The translations under genes and the position numbers were made by a program. Below are positions 1-10,600 of a DNA stretch of 20,633 nucleotides, one piece after another. Numbering within the stretch: the stretch's first letter is position 1; each line of letters opens with the position of its first letter. The notes below the pieces were generated by a model. It worked only from the letters and a program-made list of their open reading frames with translations. It searched no databases and was not told the DNA's origin. This DNA comes from Setaria digitata (taxonomy: Eukaryota > Nematoda > Chromadorea > Rhabditida > Setariidae), in NCBI GenBank assembly GCA_003640385.1, contig RCAB01000770.1:1-20633 (forward strand), written 5' to 3'.

Positions 1-1
1 C

Positions 2-121
2 GAGATCAAAAAAAAGCATGTTAAGAAGGAGAAGAACAGTTTCTGGGCGATCGAACCTTTTCCGGATAAATCTTTGATAATTATTAAAGTGATATTTTTT
101 CAACTGGTTGTGAAGATTTAA
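2..121 (+). CDS. Possible C-terminal fragment of a plus-strand gene (cut by window edge)
   Basis: A frame on the plus strand is open from the window edge to a TAA at 119-121, giving 39 residues. The first half is basic and hydrophilic (EIKKKHVKKEKNSFWAIEP), and its base composition is clearly less AT-rich than the following 500 bases, which suggests coding sequence. The KNSFWAIEP stretch loosely resembles the GKGSFWxIDP wing of forkhead DNA-binding domains, but the recognition helix would lie outside the window, so this is only a guess. A GTGATA at 89-94 could instead be a splice donor, with the true C-terminus further on. It is the only gene-like fragment oriented opposite to the main cluster at this end. 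Confidence 0.3.
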   Translation, partial: EIKKKHVKKEKNSFWAIEPFPDKSLIIIKVIFFQLVVKI

Positions 122-340
122 TCAGTACTTAGGCATTAAAAATGTGAAAGTAAAGATGTGAATGTGAGCATCAACATCCTAACAAAGTTTTGACTGATCA
201 GATCTTAAAATAAAATTTTTGCTAAAGTTCGAACATTTCCAATAATCTCTTTCGGGAAACTTTGATCTCATCAAATTCTGTCACCATAGAAGTTTAATTA
301 TTTTTGAGTTTCTGAAGATTTATTTCGTTATTTTCAGAAC

Positions 341-342
<2 letters not shown>

Positions 343-383
<41 letters not shown>
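343..383. repeat. (TA)n microsatellite
   Basis: An uninterrupted run of about twenty TA dinucleotides. No coding sequence is visible around it. Confidence 0.95.
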
Positions 384-385
<2 letters not shown>

Positions 386-521
386 TGTGGTATTAAAAGA
401 TATTTACGAATCAATGATTTCCTATTTTAATGTGATAACATTTTTTCTTTTCACCTTATTTGGAAAGTATTATCATATATTCACTTACATATAAAAAAAC
501 TTTAATTTAAACTCAACAGCG

Positions 522-612
522 TATATAAACATAAATATATATATATATATATTTATATATTTATTTTTTTTATATTTTTTATCTTATATATATATATAAT
601 ATCTTTATATAT
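522..612. repeat. Interrupted TA/poly-T low-complexity tract
   Basis: Several short TA runs (for example 534-551 and 584-596) are separated by T-rich stretches. The tract looks like decayed microsatellite in intergenic DNA. Confidence 0.8.
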
Positions 613-733
613 ACACGAACTCTAATTTAGATTTGATACTGTCATATTAAATTCTGGTTTTTTCTTCTTTTCGCTGATTAACTTATTCATAAATGGAAAA
701 AAAAAATATAGGGAGCAGTTTAAGGGTTACAGT

Positions 734-919
734 TTACCAATTATTTATTATTTTTTTATACGACACTATTCTGGAATCCGTCAACTCATACAACAACTGT
801 TTTTGATTACCGACAAAGCGAAATGAAGTTGAATTGGATATGTTTCGGAAGATTGATTCGAACAATTGTTTATCGTTTTTTTCTTGAGAAAGATTTATTT
901 CATCGAGGGAATTTTCAAT
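734..919 (-). other. Open frame of 61 codons, strand and status unclear
   Basis: Read on the minus strand, 919 down to the TAA at 736-734 is open for 61 codons and has a protein-like mix of residues (for example DKQLFESIF, NQKQLLYELTD). It has no ATG in frame at the left end; a weak acceptor, CTTTCTCAAG, lies inside it near 887. The opposite strand is also open across part of it (FIRHYSGIRQLIQQLFL up to a TGA near 826). It lies downstream of the diflavin reductase gene and could be an exon of a further minus-strand gene, the end of the plus-strand gene at 2-121, or a pseudogene remnant. No family is recognised. Confidence 0.25.
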
Positions 920-921
920 TC

Positions 922-1679
922 AATTTATAATATTTTTTCGCCGAGGAAAGAGGCCAAGTTTGTACAAATATATAATTTTTCTAAATGCAATCCTCGTAAT
1001 CCTGATTATAGAAAACAACACCAGCCTTACGGTACATAATAAATAAACATGCAGGTAACCTTTATTATACTAAGTAATATGAAGTATAATGCAGCAAATT
1101 CTCAAACTATTTCTTCCAAACTCCTTTCATACATATTTTCGGGGAAAAAATGTTTTTTTTTTTTATCAATTTTAAAATAATCAATTGTAATAGACCAGTA
1201 AATATTTTAAAAAAAAGGCAATTAAATGCATTAACAGTTATGATCCACAGAAATCAAAATTATTTAGTTTAGATAAAACATTTCATATATTTAACAAATC
1301 ATCTCATCTTTTTTTCTGCTCTTGGAATTGCTTTTTTAAAATTAAAGTAATTTTTGTAAATGTTATTTCAGTGCGTACCACAACTGTTAGTTATCAACCA
1401 TAACTGATAAACGCCTAACAAAAAGATTAACAAATGCGGCAATCCACTGAGAATTTTCATAACAATGAACTAACCATCGATCTAAGCATATTTCAATATT
1501 CTCAGACAAATTCGAATAATGATCCATAAAAATATAAATTGGTCAGGTTTTTAACAACGATATTGTTTTCTGCACTATTTTTCAATTAAAGACAGAAATA
1601 TATGACTTTTTTTTGAATAAAACCTATGAAATAACAACGAAAAATCGTTCCAAAATTTTCTCCTTATTTTTCAGATTCC
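922..1679. other. Intergenic, no gene seen
   Basis: AT-rich sequence with frequent stops in all frames and poly-T/poly-A tracts near 1150 and 1210. Nothing beyond the end of the reductase transcript is supported here. Confidence 0.6.
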
Positions 1680-1685
1680 TTTATT
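1680..1685 (-). promoter_or_regulatory. Poly(A) signal AATAAA of the diflavin reductase gene
   Basis: The plus strand reads TTTATT, which is AATAAA on the minus strand. It lies about 55 bases after the stop codon of the reductase, a normal spacing for a nematode 3' untranslated region. Confidence 0.7.
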
Positions 1686-1738
1686 GGTAAAATTTATAAG
1701 TTAATTACAATTATCCTTATCACAATATTCCTTCTTTT

Positions 1739-4700
1739 TCAGTTCCATGTTTCATATTGCAGCCTACCTTTTACCTCTAGCATATGTATAAACTGCTTAC
1801 TATTTTCACCCTTTTCATTTGCAATTTTTTCCACGCATGCCGTAACTTCACGTGGCATATCACCAGCTCTTCCAGCTATGAAAAGGTAACCTGGAAAAAC
1901 ATTAAATTTATTTCCCTTTCAGTGATTGATAGAAGTTTCTTGCCTTGCTTGAAAATAAAAAACAAATATTGATACATTAGTTTTTTTCTGTCAAGAACAC
2001 AAATATAATTAGATTCTGTTTAAAAAGATTAAAAAAGAGCACCATCAGCGTTTTTTAATATATTCCATATTTCATCACCATACTCTTCAATCTTATTTTG
2101 CACATAAACCTGTAAATCATAGTAGGATCATTAATATAATACTTCCGTAATTTCATCATCTATATATTTCTGTGATAATCCATTAGGAGAATTCAAAGAA
2201 GCATTAAAATTAGCATAAATCAGTTTCGCACATTAATTCTTACCATACTAAACTACTTAGTACTTTAATATCTCATGGCGATTAAGTAGAAGAGCAAATG
2301 GAGAAATATTTCGAAACAATTTTTTAATAAAACTTTAAAATAAAAAGTAATAATTTATTTTTATATTGTATTAAAACAAGCATGAACTTAACAGTCCCGA
2401 ACTAAAGGAATTATAAAACGTTAAATTAGAAACTAATTCAATCATATAAGATTAAGTGGAAAATTATGAAATAGAAGAACTAAGCAAAATACTTCTGTAC
2501 CTTATTTTGCTGATCTCGACTAAATGCTGTTATAATACGTGCTCCTGTTAAGGTATGCCACTCATCAGCAAAATAAAAATCTTTTTGTGCTCCTCGGCAA
2601 CCAAAGAATAGTATCGAATCTTCTTTCTCTTCGCGTAATTGTCTTAAAATAATTTCAGGTAGTTCCAATGGTAACTTCGGAGCTTAGAAAAATCATTTAA
2701 ACTTGAAAAATCCTTCTCGCATCCAGCATATAATATTTCAAATAAAAAGGCAAGAAAAAAATAACATTGCCCTGAATTGGTTAACTTTATTATATGCCTA
2801 AAACAGGCTAGCCTATATTAACTGGTTTCTGATTTCAACTTAATCAGCCCAAATCTAATCACATAAGCCACACTTATTTTATTAAGATATGATTAACAAA
2901 CTTTTCTTTAGTTGCGAATTATAAAAATTTTATTAGTTTGACTCAGTGGTACTAGCTGACAAATCTTGATTCAATTGATATTGAACTATACGATCTAGAC
3001 AATTTCTGTCTTCCGGCAACAGCTTGACTATCTATGCCTTTTCATAGCTGGATAAACCTAAACATTAGTTTATGAGCAATTAAATAACCCAGAAAGAAAA
3101 GCAAAAATGGAAAATAAGAAAGAAACCAAACTTTTTACGGTACGCTAAAATTGATCGGAATGGTGCGACGCCAGTACCGGGTCCAACCATAATCAATGTG
3201 CTATTTTTTGCAGGCCATCTGAAAAATTATAAATTGAAATCATTCATTCTTTTCTATTTTAATACATTTCCTAACTCTCAAAATTACTGAAATCTTTATG
3301 ACAATCCTTTCTTCTTGATGCTCAGTATCAATCAAAAATACCTAAAAGTTCCTGGACGAGATTTCACCAATACTGCATCACCCACTCGTAATCTACTTAA
3401 ATATGTACTACATAAACCTAATCGTGTAGTTGCCATTCGTTTCGATCTATACTCAACCTGGAAATCATTCTCTTTCAAATATTTAAGGGCTTTTTGCCTT
3501 CAAGTGAAGCACGAGAGTTGATTTAAATTTAAGTTTAGATTTCAAAAGCCGAACTTTACCTAAAAAAACATATTCGGTTAATTTGTAATGCATAAAATTT
3601 AACCTTAGCAACGAGTAGTTGGATAGCTGTATGCGTTATGGGACACGAAGCAATGCTGAATGCCCTTGGACGAATGGAAGGAAAAATTTCAAAAAGCATT
3701 TCCAAAGGTATACTTCGAGCTGTTTCATGAAAATCTCGCAATGTTTCAGCAACTGTCCGCCTCGGTCTCCAACAATAATCCATGTAGTCATCCTGGATAA
3801 TGCTGTACTGATCCAGACAAAACAAAGCCGTATTAATTTTACGAAATAAGACTAGCAATTTACAATATTTTTCGATAGCTCAAGAAGTCGTTCCTTCTCA
3901 ATTTCTATTGTTGACAACTTTCCAAGTGTTCGAAAAAACGACCGTCGAGGAATCATTTGCAAATCAAAATAACATTCAAACAACTGTCGTAACGACAATA
4001 TACCTAAAATTGAAAATGTTTTATGTCACCTTTTAAAATCTGAAAATATTAGAAATTATATCTGAATAATAAAGTAACGAATACACACCAAAGAAAAATG
4101 ATAGCAATAGCATCACTTGCCCTTTCAAATAAAAGTTCGAAAACCGTTACAAAGTGTTAGCCTTCATATCTATTAAAACTGTACTCAAAACTACAGGGAA
4201 AATCTTACCTCTGAAAAGATATGAAGGAGGCAGTTGAATACAAGCATCACGTGAGTGCAACGTAATAGGTCGATCCAATAAGTTATCATCAAAACCTAAT
4301 GATTCGTAGACTAGGCTAAGCGTTTCGCTCAAGTTATTCGGGTACACCATTAATACATCTCCAGGAGAATAACTGCAATCAAACAGCAACAAATGCATCT
4401 CACATTTTAAATAAATCAGATTTAAAAACTTCCAGAATTTCATAAATTTAAAAATAAACAACACAAAATTCATACCTAAGTTTTTCGACACTCGCGACTG
4501 AGATCAATCGTGTATCCAGAAAAAGGACAAACATTTAGTTTAGAAGGATAAGAAAATAGAATAAAAAAATTTGCGAGAACAAAATATCATTTATTATTAC
4601 ACTTAATTCAGTACTTGAAGCAAGACTAAGTCTCACAGTCTCACATGACTAAACTGATTTTAGATTTAATATATAGCCAATTATGGCAAATTTAAATGCA

Positions 4701-6781
4701 TATTCAAATCTGAAATAGAAGTACCTGAAAATGAGTTTCTGCTGTTAAACGTTTATTATCCACAACTATTGTTTCTATGAAAGAATTTTCCATATCATTT
4801 TCAACTGGCAAAAAACTTTCGTCATAAGTGATTTGATAACGCGCTGGCAAACATTTGGTATCATCAGGATTCACGAGCATACCCTGTAAGCCAATATATT
4901 AAAACGCAAAGTTATTTCAAATAATTTTTTTATAAAATAATTTGAATTAATAGAAGCTGTTCAATATACAGATTAAACTGCGGAAAAAATTAAGATTTAA
5001 GCTGGTCCAAAATAATTTGCTCCAATATGACCGGATATAAATTCAGTTTCCAAATTTCTTGAAATAGTTCATCCCGAAAAGGCTCGTATGTTCCTTCGAT
5101 GCCTAATGGATGCTGATCATCGGCTAGAGCCAATTCTGTCAAAAATGATGCGCCTAACTGGTTCAACCTGAGATTTCAATTAGTTCAGATGATGAAACAT
5201 AGATGAAACAGAGATGCACAATAAAAAGTTTCTTTTGCAAATATGTGGGAAAGTAAGTGAGTAAGAAAGAAGACATAAAATACATTGTCCATGTGGATAA
5301 ATATTTACCTTCGGTAAAGTTTTTTTGCAGCAAAATTGTATTTTTGATAAGTTGAATCACCAAGACCAAGAACAGCAAAATGAATCTACAACTGCAAAAT
5401 ATATATCATGTGAAATAGACAGTTTTCTCGAACTTAACGTAAAAGTCTAGTCGTGGAAATTTTAATAGAATTTAGGATGTCTTAAACAGACCTGAAATAA
5501 TTTGAACCAAAAAAAAAAACCATCCAACACACAACCAAATAGGTTAAGATGCCGAGCAGATTATCAAATAATGCTTTACAGAAATTAAATAAAGATGATA
5601 AAAATAAAAACTAAAAGCAGTAAGTGCGTAAAACCCCTCCATATCATAAAATTTAAAATGAACTTACATTCTGCAATAAATTTTTAGGCAATGTCTTGCA
5701 GCATAAAATTCGCCAATTGCAACGTATACTTGCTGGCATTTCACCTTGTCCACTAGTTGATATTACAAATACTACACAGTGCTCGTTATTCAAATTCTGA
5801 AAATATGTTCGGTCAAAATCTGCCACAGAACAAAAAATATTTTGCAACTTGAAGCTTTTGTCATCAATATTTTCTCATATAAATAAAATATTCACTTTTT
5901 CATATGTAAAAAAGAAAAAAAAAAACGAAAATAGAATATAAGATATATAGAATATCGAGAGTATACAAGGTAAAATCGAAATGCTTCATTATATCAGCGA
6001 AAGAAAAAGTGGGATTTATAGCTTTCCACGTAAGAAAAAACTTTTTGAGGTTATTATTTGACTTTTTAATGTTCCATAAAAAGCGATAAATTTTCACAGA
6101 TTATCACAAACATGTTTATTATTCATAGTATCTGTATCAAGAACGAATTCTATTTTCGAAGACTAAATACTTGTTTTGAAAAAAAAAGCCAAAAAGTTCA
6201 ATGATGAGAAAAAGCTTCACCATTCAGGAATAATCAAACTCCAAATTCCTATTATTAACTTCACAAAAAAAAAAGATACAATAATAATAATAATATAATA
6301 ACAATAATAATTTAATAATAATNATAATAATAAAATTAATAATAATAAGAATAATAATAATAAGAATAATAATAATAAGAATAATAATAATAAGAATAAT
6401 AATAATAAGAATAATAATAATAAGAATAATAATAATAAAATATGATAAGAATGCTAAATAATAAAACCTTGCAGGAATTACGGAAGTAACAATAACATAT
6501 CGAATACGCAGCATACTAAAACTTCGCTTACTAAATTGTTAAAAAATGATCATTTCCGATTAAAAGAAGAAAAAAGAAAAAAAAAAGGAAAGCTCCATAC
6601 AAAAATTGCAAACCTGTAAAACATATTCACCAAAATTATACACCTCAACTGGTATATTACGATATCGTCCGTCATTCCATAACGTTTCCGCAATATCCTG
6701 AGCATTACCGGTCTCACTACCATAAAGAATTTTTAGCGTACGAATAGAAGAAGTAAAAGGCATTTTTCTTTCTTTTTTCAT
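1739..6781 (-). CDS. NDOR1: NADPH-dependent diflavin oxidoreductase 1 (NDOR1/Tah18/FRE-1 type), 14 exons
   Basis: The family moves electrons from NADPH via FAD and FMN to the Fe-S protein CIAPIN1/Dre2 in cytosolic iron-sulfur assembly. Exons (high to low): 6781-6614, 5796-5668, 5385-5309, 5167-5032, 4883-4725, 4516-4476, 4372-4209, 4003-3864, 3807-3604, 3457-3342, 3218-3139, 2682-2501, 2109-2043, 1890-1739. All phases join, giving 598 residues from the ATG at 6763 or 604 from 6781; the human protein has 597. Visible motifs: FMN loops [17 protein letters not shown] and LGLGDSTY in the flavodoxin domain; FAD motif RPRAFSIAS near residue 380; NADPH motif [12 protein letters not shown] near 450; FFGCR; and a penultimate Trp (ETWN) as in the human enzyme. 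A trans-splice-like acceptor five bases upstream favours the ATG at 6781. Oddities are an apparent TG acceptor at exon 6 and a weak donor (CCG/GTCATA) after exon 4. Identity is secure. Confidence 0.97.
4517..4518 (-). other. Apparent non-canonical TG 3' splice site
   Basis: On the minus strand the intron ends TTTGTCCTTTTTCTG before GATACACGATTG. Using TG keeps the frame between exons 5 and 6 and restores the conserved DTRLIS segment (human DVRLIE). The next AG downstream (TCTCAG, 4501-4502) shifts the frame, and there is no in-frame AG upstream before a stop. Confidence 0.65.
6284..6440. repeat. Trinucleotide-derived 15-base minisatellite in reductase intron 1, with one N
   Basis: AAT-type triplets pass into six or so copies of a 15-base unit (four AAT plus one AAG) between about 6345 and 6440. 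One ambiguous base (N) lies at 6323 next to it, showing that the assembly is uncertain here. Minus-strand translation gives a meaningless poly-isoleucine/leucine frame. Confidence 0.9.
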
Positions 6782-6786
6782 CGATC

Positions 6787-6788
6787 CT
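6787..6788 (-). promoter_or_regulatory. Likely spliced-leader acceptor of the diflavin reductase gene
   Basis: The minus strand reads TTATTTTCAG followed by GATCG and the ATG at 6781. A strong nematode 3' splice site only five bases before the start, with no coding exon upstream, is typical of SL1 trans-splicing. This also favours the 6781 start over the 6763 start. Confidence 0.7.
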
Positions 6789-7619
6789 GAAAATAACCGA
6801 AGAATGATATGAAATGTGAGATATTCAACTGTAGTTAATTTATAATCAACAAGTATTAAATCTTGCCCATATAAGGTTCAAATTAGAAAGTTTGCCCATT
6901 AAATGATTTAATCATTGTACTGTTTATCAAATAAAAATAAAAAAAAAAAAAAAGATCTACTTGTGGCACTTTAATTTGGTCAGACTCAAAGTTTTTGTTT
7001 TTTAACGATTCGTTATAGTATAGCTTATTTATATAAAAAGTAAGTTTGCCGAACATCGGGCACTTGTTATTTTTGCTAAAATTTGATTAATATTTAATAA
7101 CGATGAGAACTGTTATTTACTATGAATAAATAAGACACCAGATTTTAACTTATTGTGAAAGTTGATGTAAAAGGCCGCCAAAGTCAAGACAATAATATTG
7201 GGTACTAGTTCGAAGTGACAAAAAGAGATTTTAGAACAGTAATTTAACGAAAAATTTTTCCATTTTTTTTTTCTACGTTACAATTTGTTCGCTCAATCAA
7301 TTTATTATTCAGATGGCAAGGAAAAACCAATTTTTTTATCGCCCAGATAAACAATACATAATACTTAAATTATAAATCGCTTAATTCATTGGTTACTGAA
7401 TAACAAATACATTTTTCAAATAAAAATGAATTTGATTACGAATCCCAAAATGATAAACAAATAAGTACTAGTTTTTATACCATTTAAGCCATTTTCAATA
7501 TTTCTGTACCAATTAATGCAATTATTTAAACAAGATATCGTTGTAACATTGAAATATTTTTTCATCATCACTTCGTCTTTGCAGGACAATCAATACATAT
7601 CACATTAGCATAACAACGA
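6789..7619. other. Gap between ZIP transporter and diflavin reductase genes
   Basis: About 830 bases with stops in all frames and poly-A runs near 6940. It should hold the ZIP 3' untranslated region; a possible AATAAA (minus strand) lies at 7301-7306, some 315 bases after the ZIP stop. No exon or RNA gene is visible. Confidence 0.6.
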
Positions 7620-10600
7620 TCAGTGATGCGAATGGCCACTGACTAAAAACGTCGGACTAATTGCGCCAACAACAACTGAAATTAGCTCTATTAGCTTTAG
7701 TGATGCCTTCGATTCATTATATCCTCGACCACTGCCTTCCGAACCGCTGTCCACTACTTGATAATTATTGGCGCTGGAACCCATCTGAAATTCGTTCGCT
7801 TTCTTAAATTATTTGTATAACACATTAAGTAAGCGTAAGTAAGCTTCTGGAAACTGAAGAAGCAGGGAAAGATTTGAAAAGTACTACTAGTTCAAGGATT
7901 ATGATGTGGAAAAAAAAAAGAAAGGACAAAGAGGTATTTTCAGAAATCACTAACCAATTCTGGAAGTATATGTACAGTTGCAACGTATAGAAATGTTCCA
8001 GCCGAAAACAGCAAAAGTTTTCCAGTTGCTGAATCTGCTGAAAATTTGTCGTTTTCAACCTGAAATTTAAAATTACAAATGAAAAAGCATCGGTCACCGC
8101 ATGCCATCTCAGAATGAAAAAGTTATAAAACTTACAACAATAATCAGATAATATGTAACAACTGCAGCTACTGGAGCTGCGATTGAAAAGACAGTTAAGT
8201 GGCGACGTATCCTGAACCGTTCAATACCTTCTGCCAAAAGAAAACTGACCAGACCAAATGCTGCAGGAGCCTTTAATGAAGTATTCAAATGTTTCGAAAG
8301 TTAAAATATTGGAAGTGAAATATTACAAAATGAAAATGAATGTTACTAGGAAGCCGTAACATATCATGAATACATGGGACATACTACAAAGAATGAAAAT
8401 TATATCAAGTAAATATTGAGCTGGCTTTAGAGAAAACAATTAGCAACTGAGTCAGAAGACCCTGAACTAACTATACTAATTTTGGATGCATGTTTAGGGT
8501 TAAAATAACTAATCAAAATGATCGCCAGATGAATCGTTCATAGAGAGGTCATGAGACAAAATTGATAAGCAGGCGTCTCAGCAATACAGACAGCATTGTA
8601 TTTAGAATCCAACAACTCAGTAATTCAGTGGTCAAAGCTTACATTCAGTAAACAGAATGAGAAAAACGAACCTTATGAAGTAATATAGCAAAAAAAACGA
8701 CAAACTGTACACCGGTACGATCTGTTGCAGATGCACTACCAAGTGCAACCCCATCAGCTGCAAATATTAAAAAAGTATTAATTAAAACTGAAGTTTCATT
8801 TTCAAAAAACTTCCACTACGAAATACAAATTTCCAGTAAACATTTCCAGCAACAACTGCAGCTACTGGAGCTGCGTTTGAAAAGACAGTTAAATGGTAAC
8901 GTATCCTGAACCGTTCATTATCTTAATGCATTTGAAAAAAATTTCTGCATTCGATTTCAATTTCGAATCAACTCCGAAAAGGTTATTCATGACCAAATTT
9001 AGAGAAAAGCTATACCTATACAACGAAAAATCGAAGTTTTGTAAAAACGAACCGGCTGCATGAACTACCATACCAATTGTTGCTGTTACTTTATACTGTG
9101 AACGGTCACCACCTAAAATCCTACTTAATGCATCTGTTTTTAGCAAAAAAGGGTAAAACAAAGTATGCCCATTTTAAGACGGTTTCAGGTTACTTAATTG
9201 ATTAAAAATGGAAAATGCTAGAAGCTTCATCCAAATGCAGGGAACTCGAGAGTCTTATCGATGTCTTACTGATCGCTGATTCAAAATGCTTTAGGCTCAG
9301 TTCTGTTCCAAAGATCCGATTCGAAGGAGAGATGATAGTAAATCATTATAAAAAACAACATGTATTAAGAAGAGGGATATATATTATCGAACTGATTTAA
9401 TACATCTCAGACTGCCAAATTAATTGAAAAACAAAATCTCACAACTAACCTCTGGATGATAAAGATCTCGAGATTTGATCAACGATAAGCATAAATATAA
9501 AACCAACAACAAGCGAATATCCAATAGAATGATTTATGGCATTGAAATCAATTGCTACTCCCTGATCCTTACGTTCAACAAACTCTGTAAAAGGATAAAA
9601 AAAGTGCTAAAAACTCAATGAAATAACCTTTGTGGACAACATATACTAAGAAAAAAGAACAAGAACCACTGATGATCATGAAAGATACTCAATAAAAGCT
9701 ATATCAATACTATGAATATTTTCTACCAGAATTTTCTGATCATTCATGTGTTAAATGTGCTATGCGTATTATCTGTGGCATCTTAGGACGAAACCAGACA
9801 GGTACAAGTAAACATTCAACTACTTAGTACCACGAATTTTGATATAAAAAAGGGTTAAAAGATTAGTTAAATTGTTTTTATTAATCTTTTCCTTACGGCA
9901 TTATTGATATTGATTAGCATCAGTTTTTCAAATACTCAAACCCAATAACTTAAATGAAATGTACCATTTTGATGCACAAAAGACGATGCAGATGAACCAA
10001 TAAAATTCTTGCTAAAATTAGTTTTACAATTTATCGTTTTACTGAAACTGTAGCAAATACAAAATTACTATTTCAAGTCATTTATTATTTTTAATTTAGG
10101 TTAAAAAAAAATTTTTATTTAGTAAAGAGGAAATCCTTAAAAAAAAAAAAAAAAAAAAAGGCATATAAAAGAGATGTAAATTACTGAAACCTTAGCTCAA
10201 AATTTTCCTTGTCTCATCAGCTGACGGTTATTTGTTACTTAAAGCTTATAATCTTGGAACGAAAAACAAACCACACCCCGGATTTGATAGAGGAGATTTT
10301 TTTGACGAAACTGATACATCATCTTGTTTAGCAACGATATTCTGCTCATTTCGTACAACTTTCGGTGAATATTTTTCTGAAAATACAAAAATTATTTCCC
10401 AAAAGCATTTCAATTTTTTTTTTTTTTTTTTTTTTCATACAGCTGAATGAATTACTTCAAATTCAAATAAAGCAAACAAATCAACAACTCTTACTTTCCA
10501 GTACTTATTTCATGGTCCTTTTTTTTCTCCATTTTATTCAATTACTATACATGAAACAGTGAAATTTCCCATGTGTTTAGTCGTAACTAGAGACTAATTG

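Noticed and set aside
3315..3521. Plus-strand open frame of 68 codons
   Set aside because: It is antisense to reductase exon 10 (3457-3342), which is strongly supported by homology.
3619..3849. Plus-strand open frame of 76 codons
   Set aside because: It is antisense to reductase exon 9 carrying RPRAFSIAS.
6224..6514. Minus-strand frame rich in Ile/Leu with a five-residue period
   Set aside because: It is the translation of the 15-base AAT/AAG minisatellite in reductase intron 1 and contains an N.
10232..10450. Plus-strand open frames around 10232-10562
   Set aside because: They are antisense to ZIP exon 3 and then run through a poly-T tract; the minus-strand exon fits in phase.
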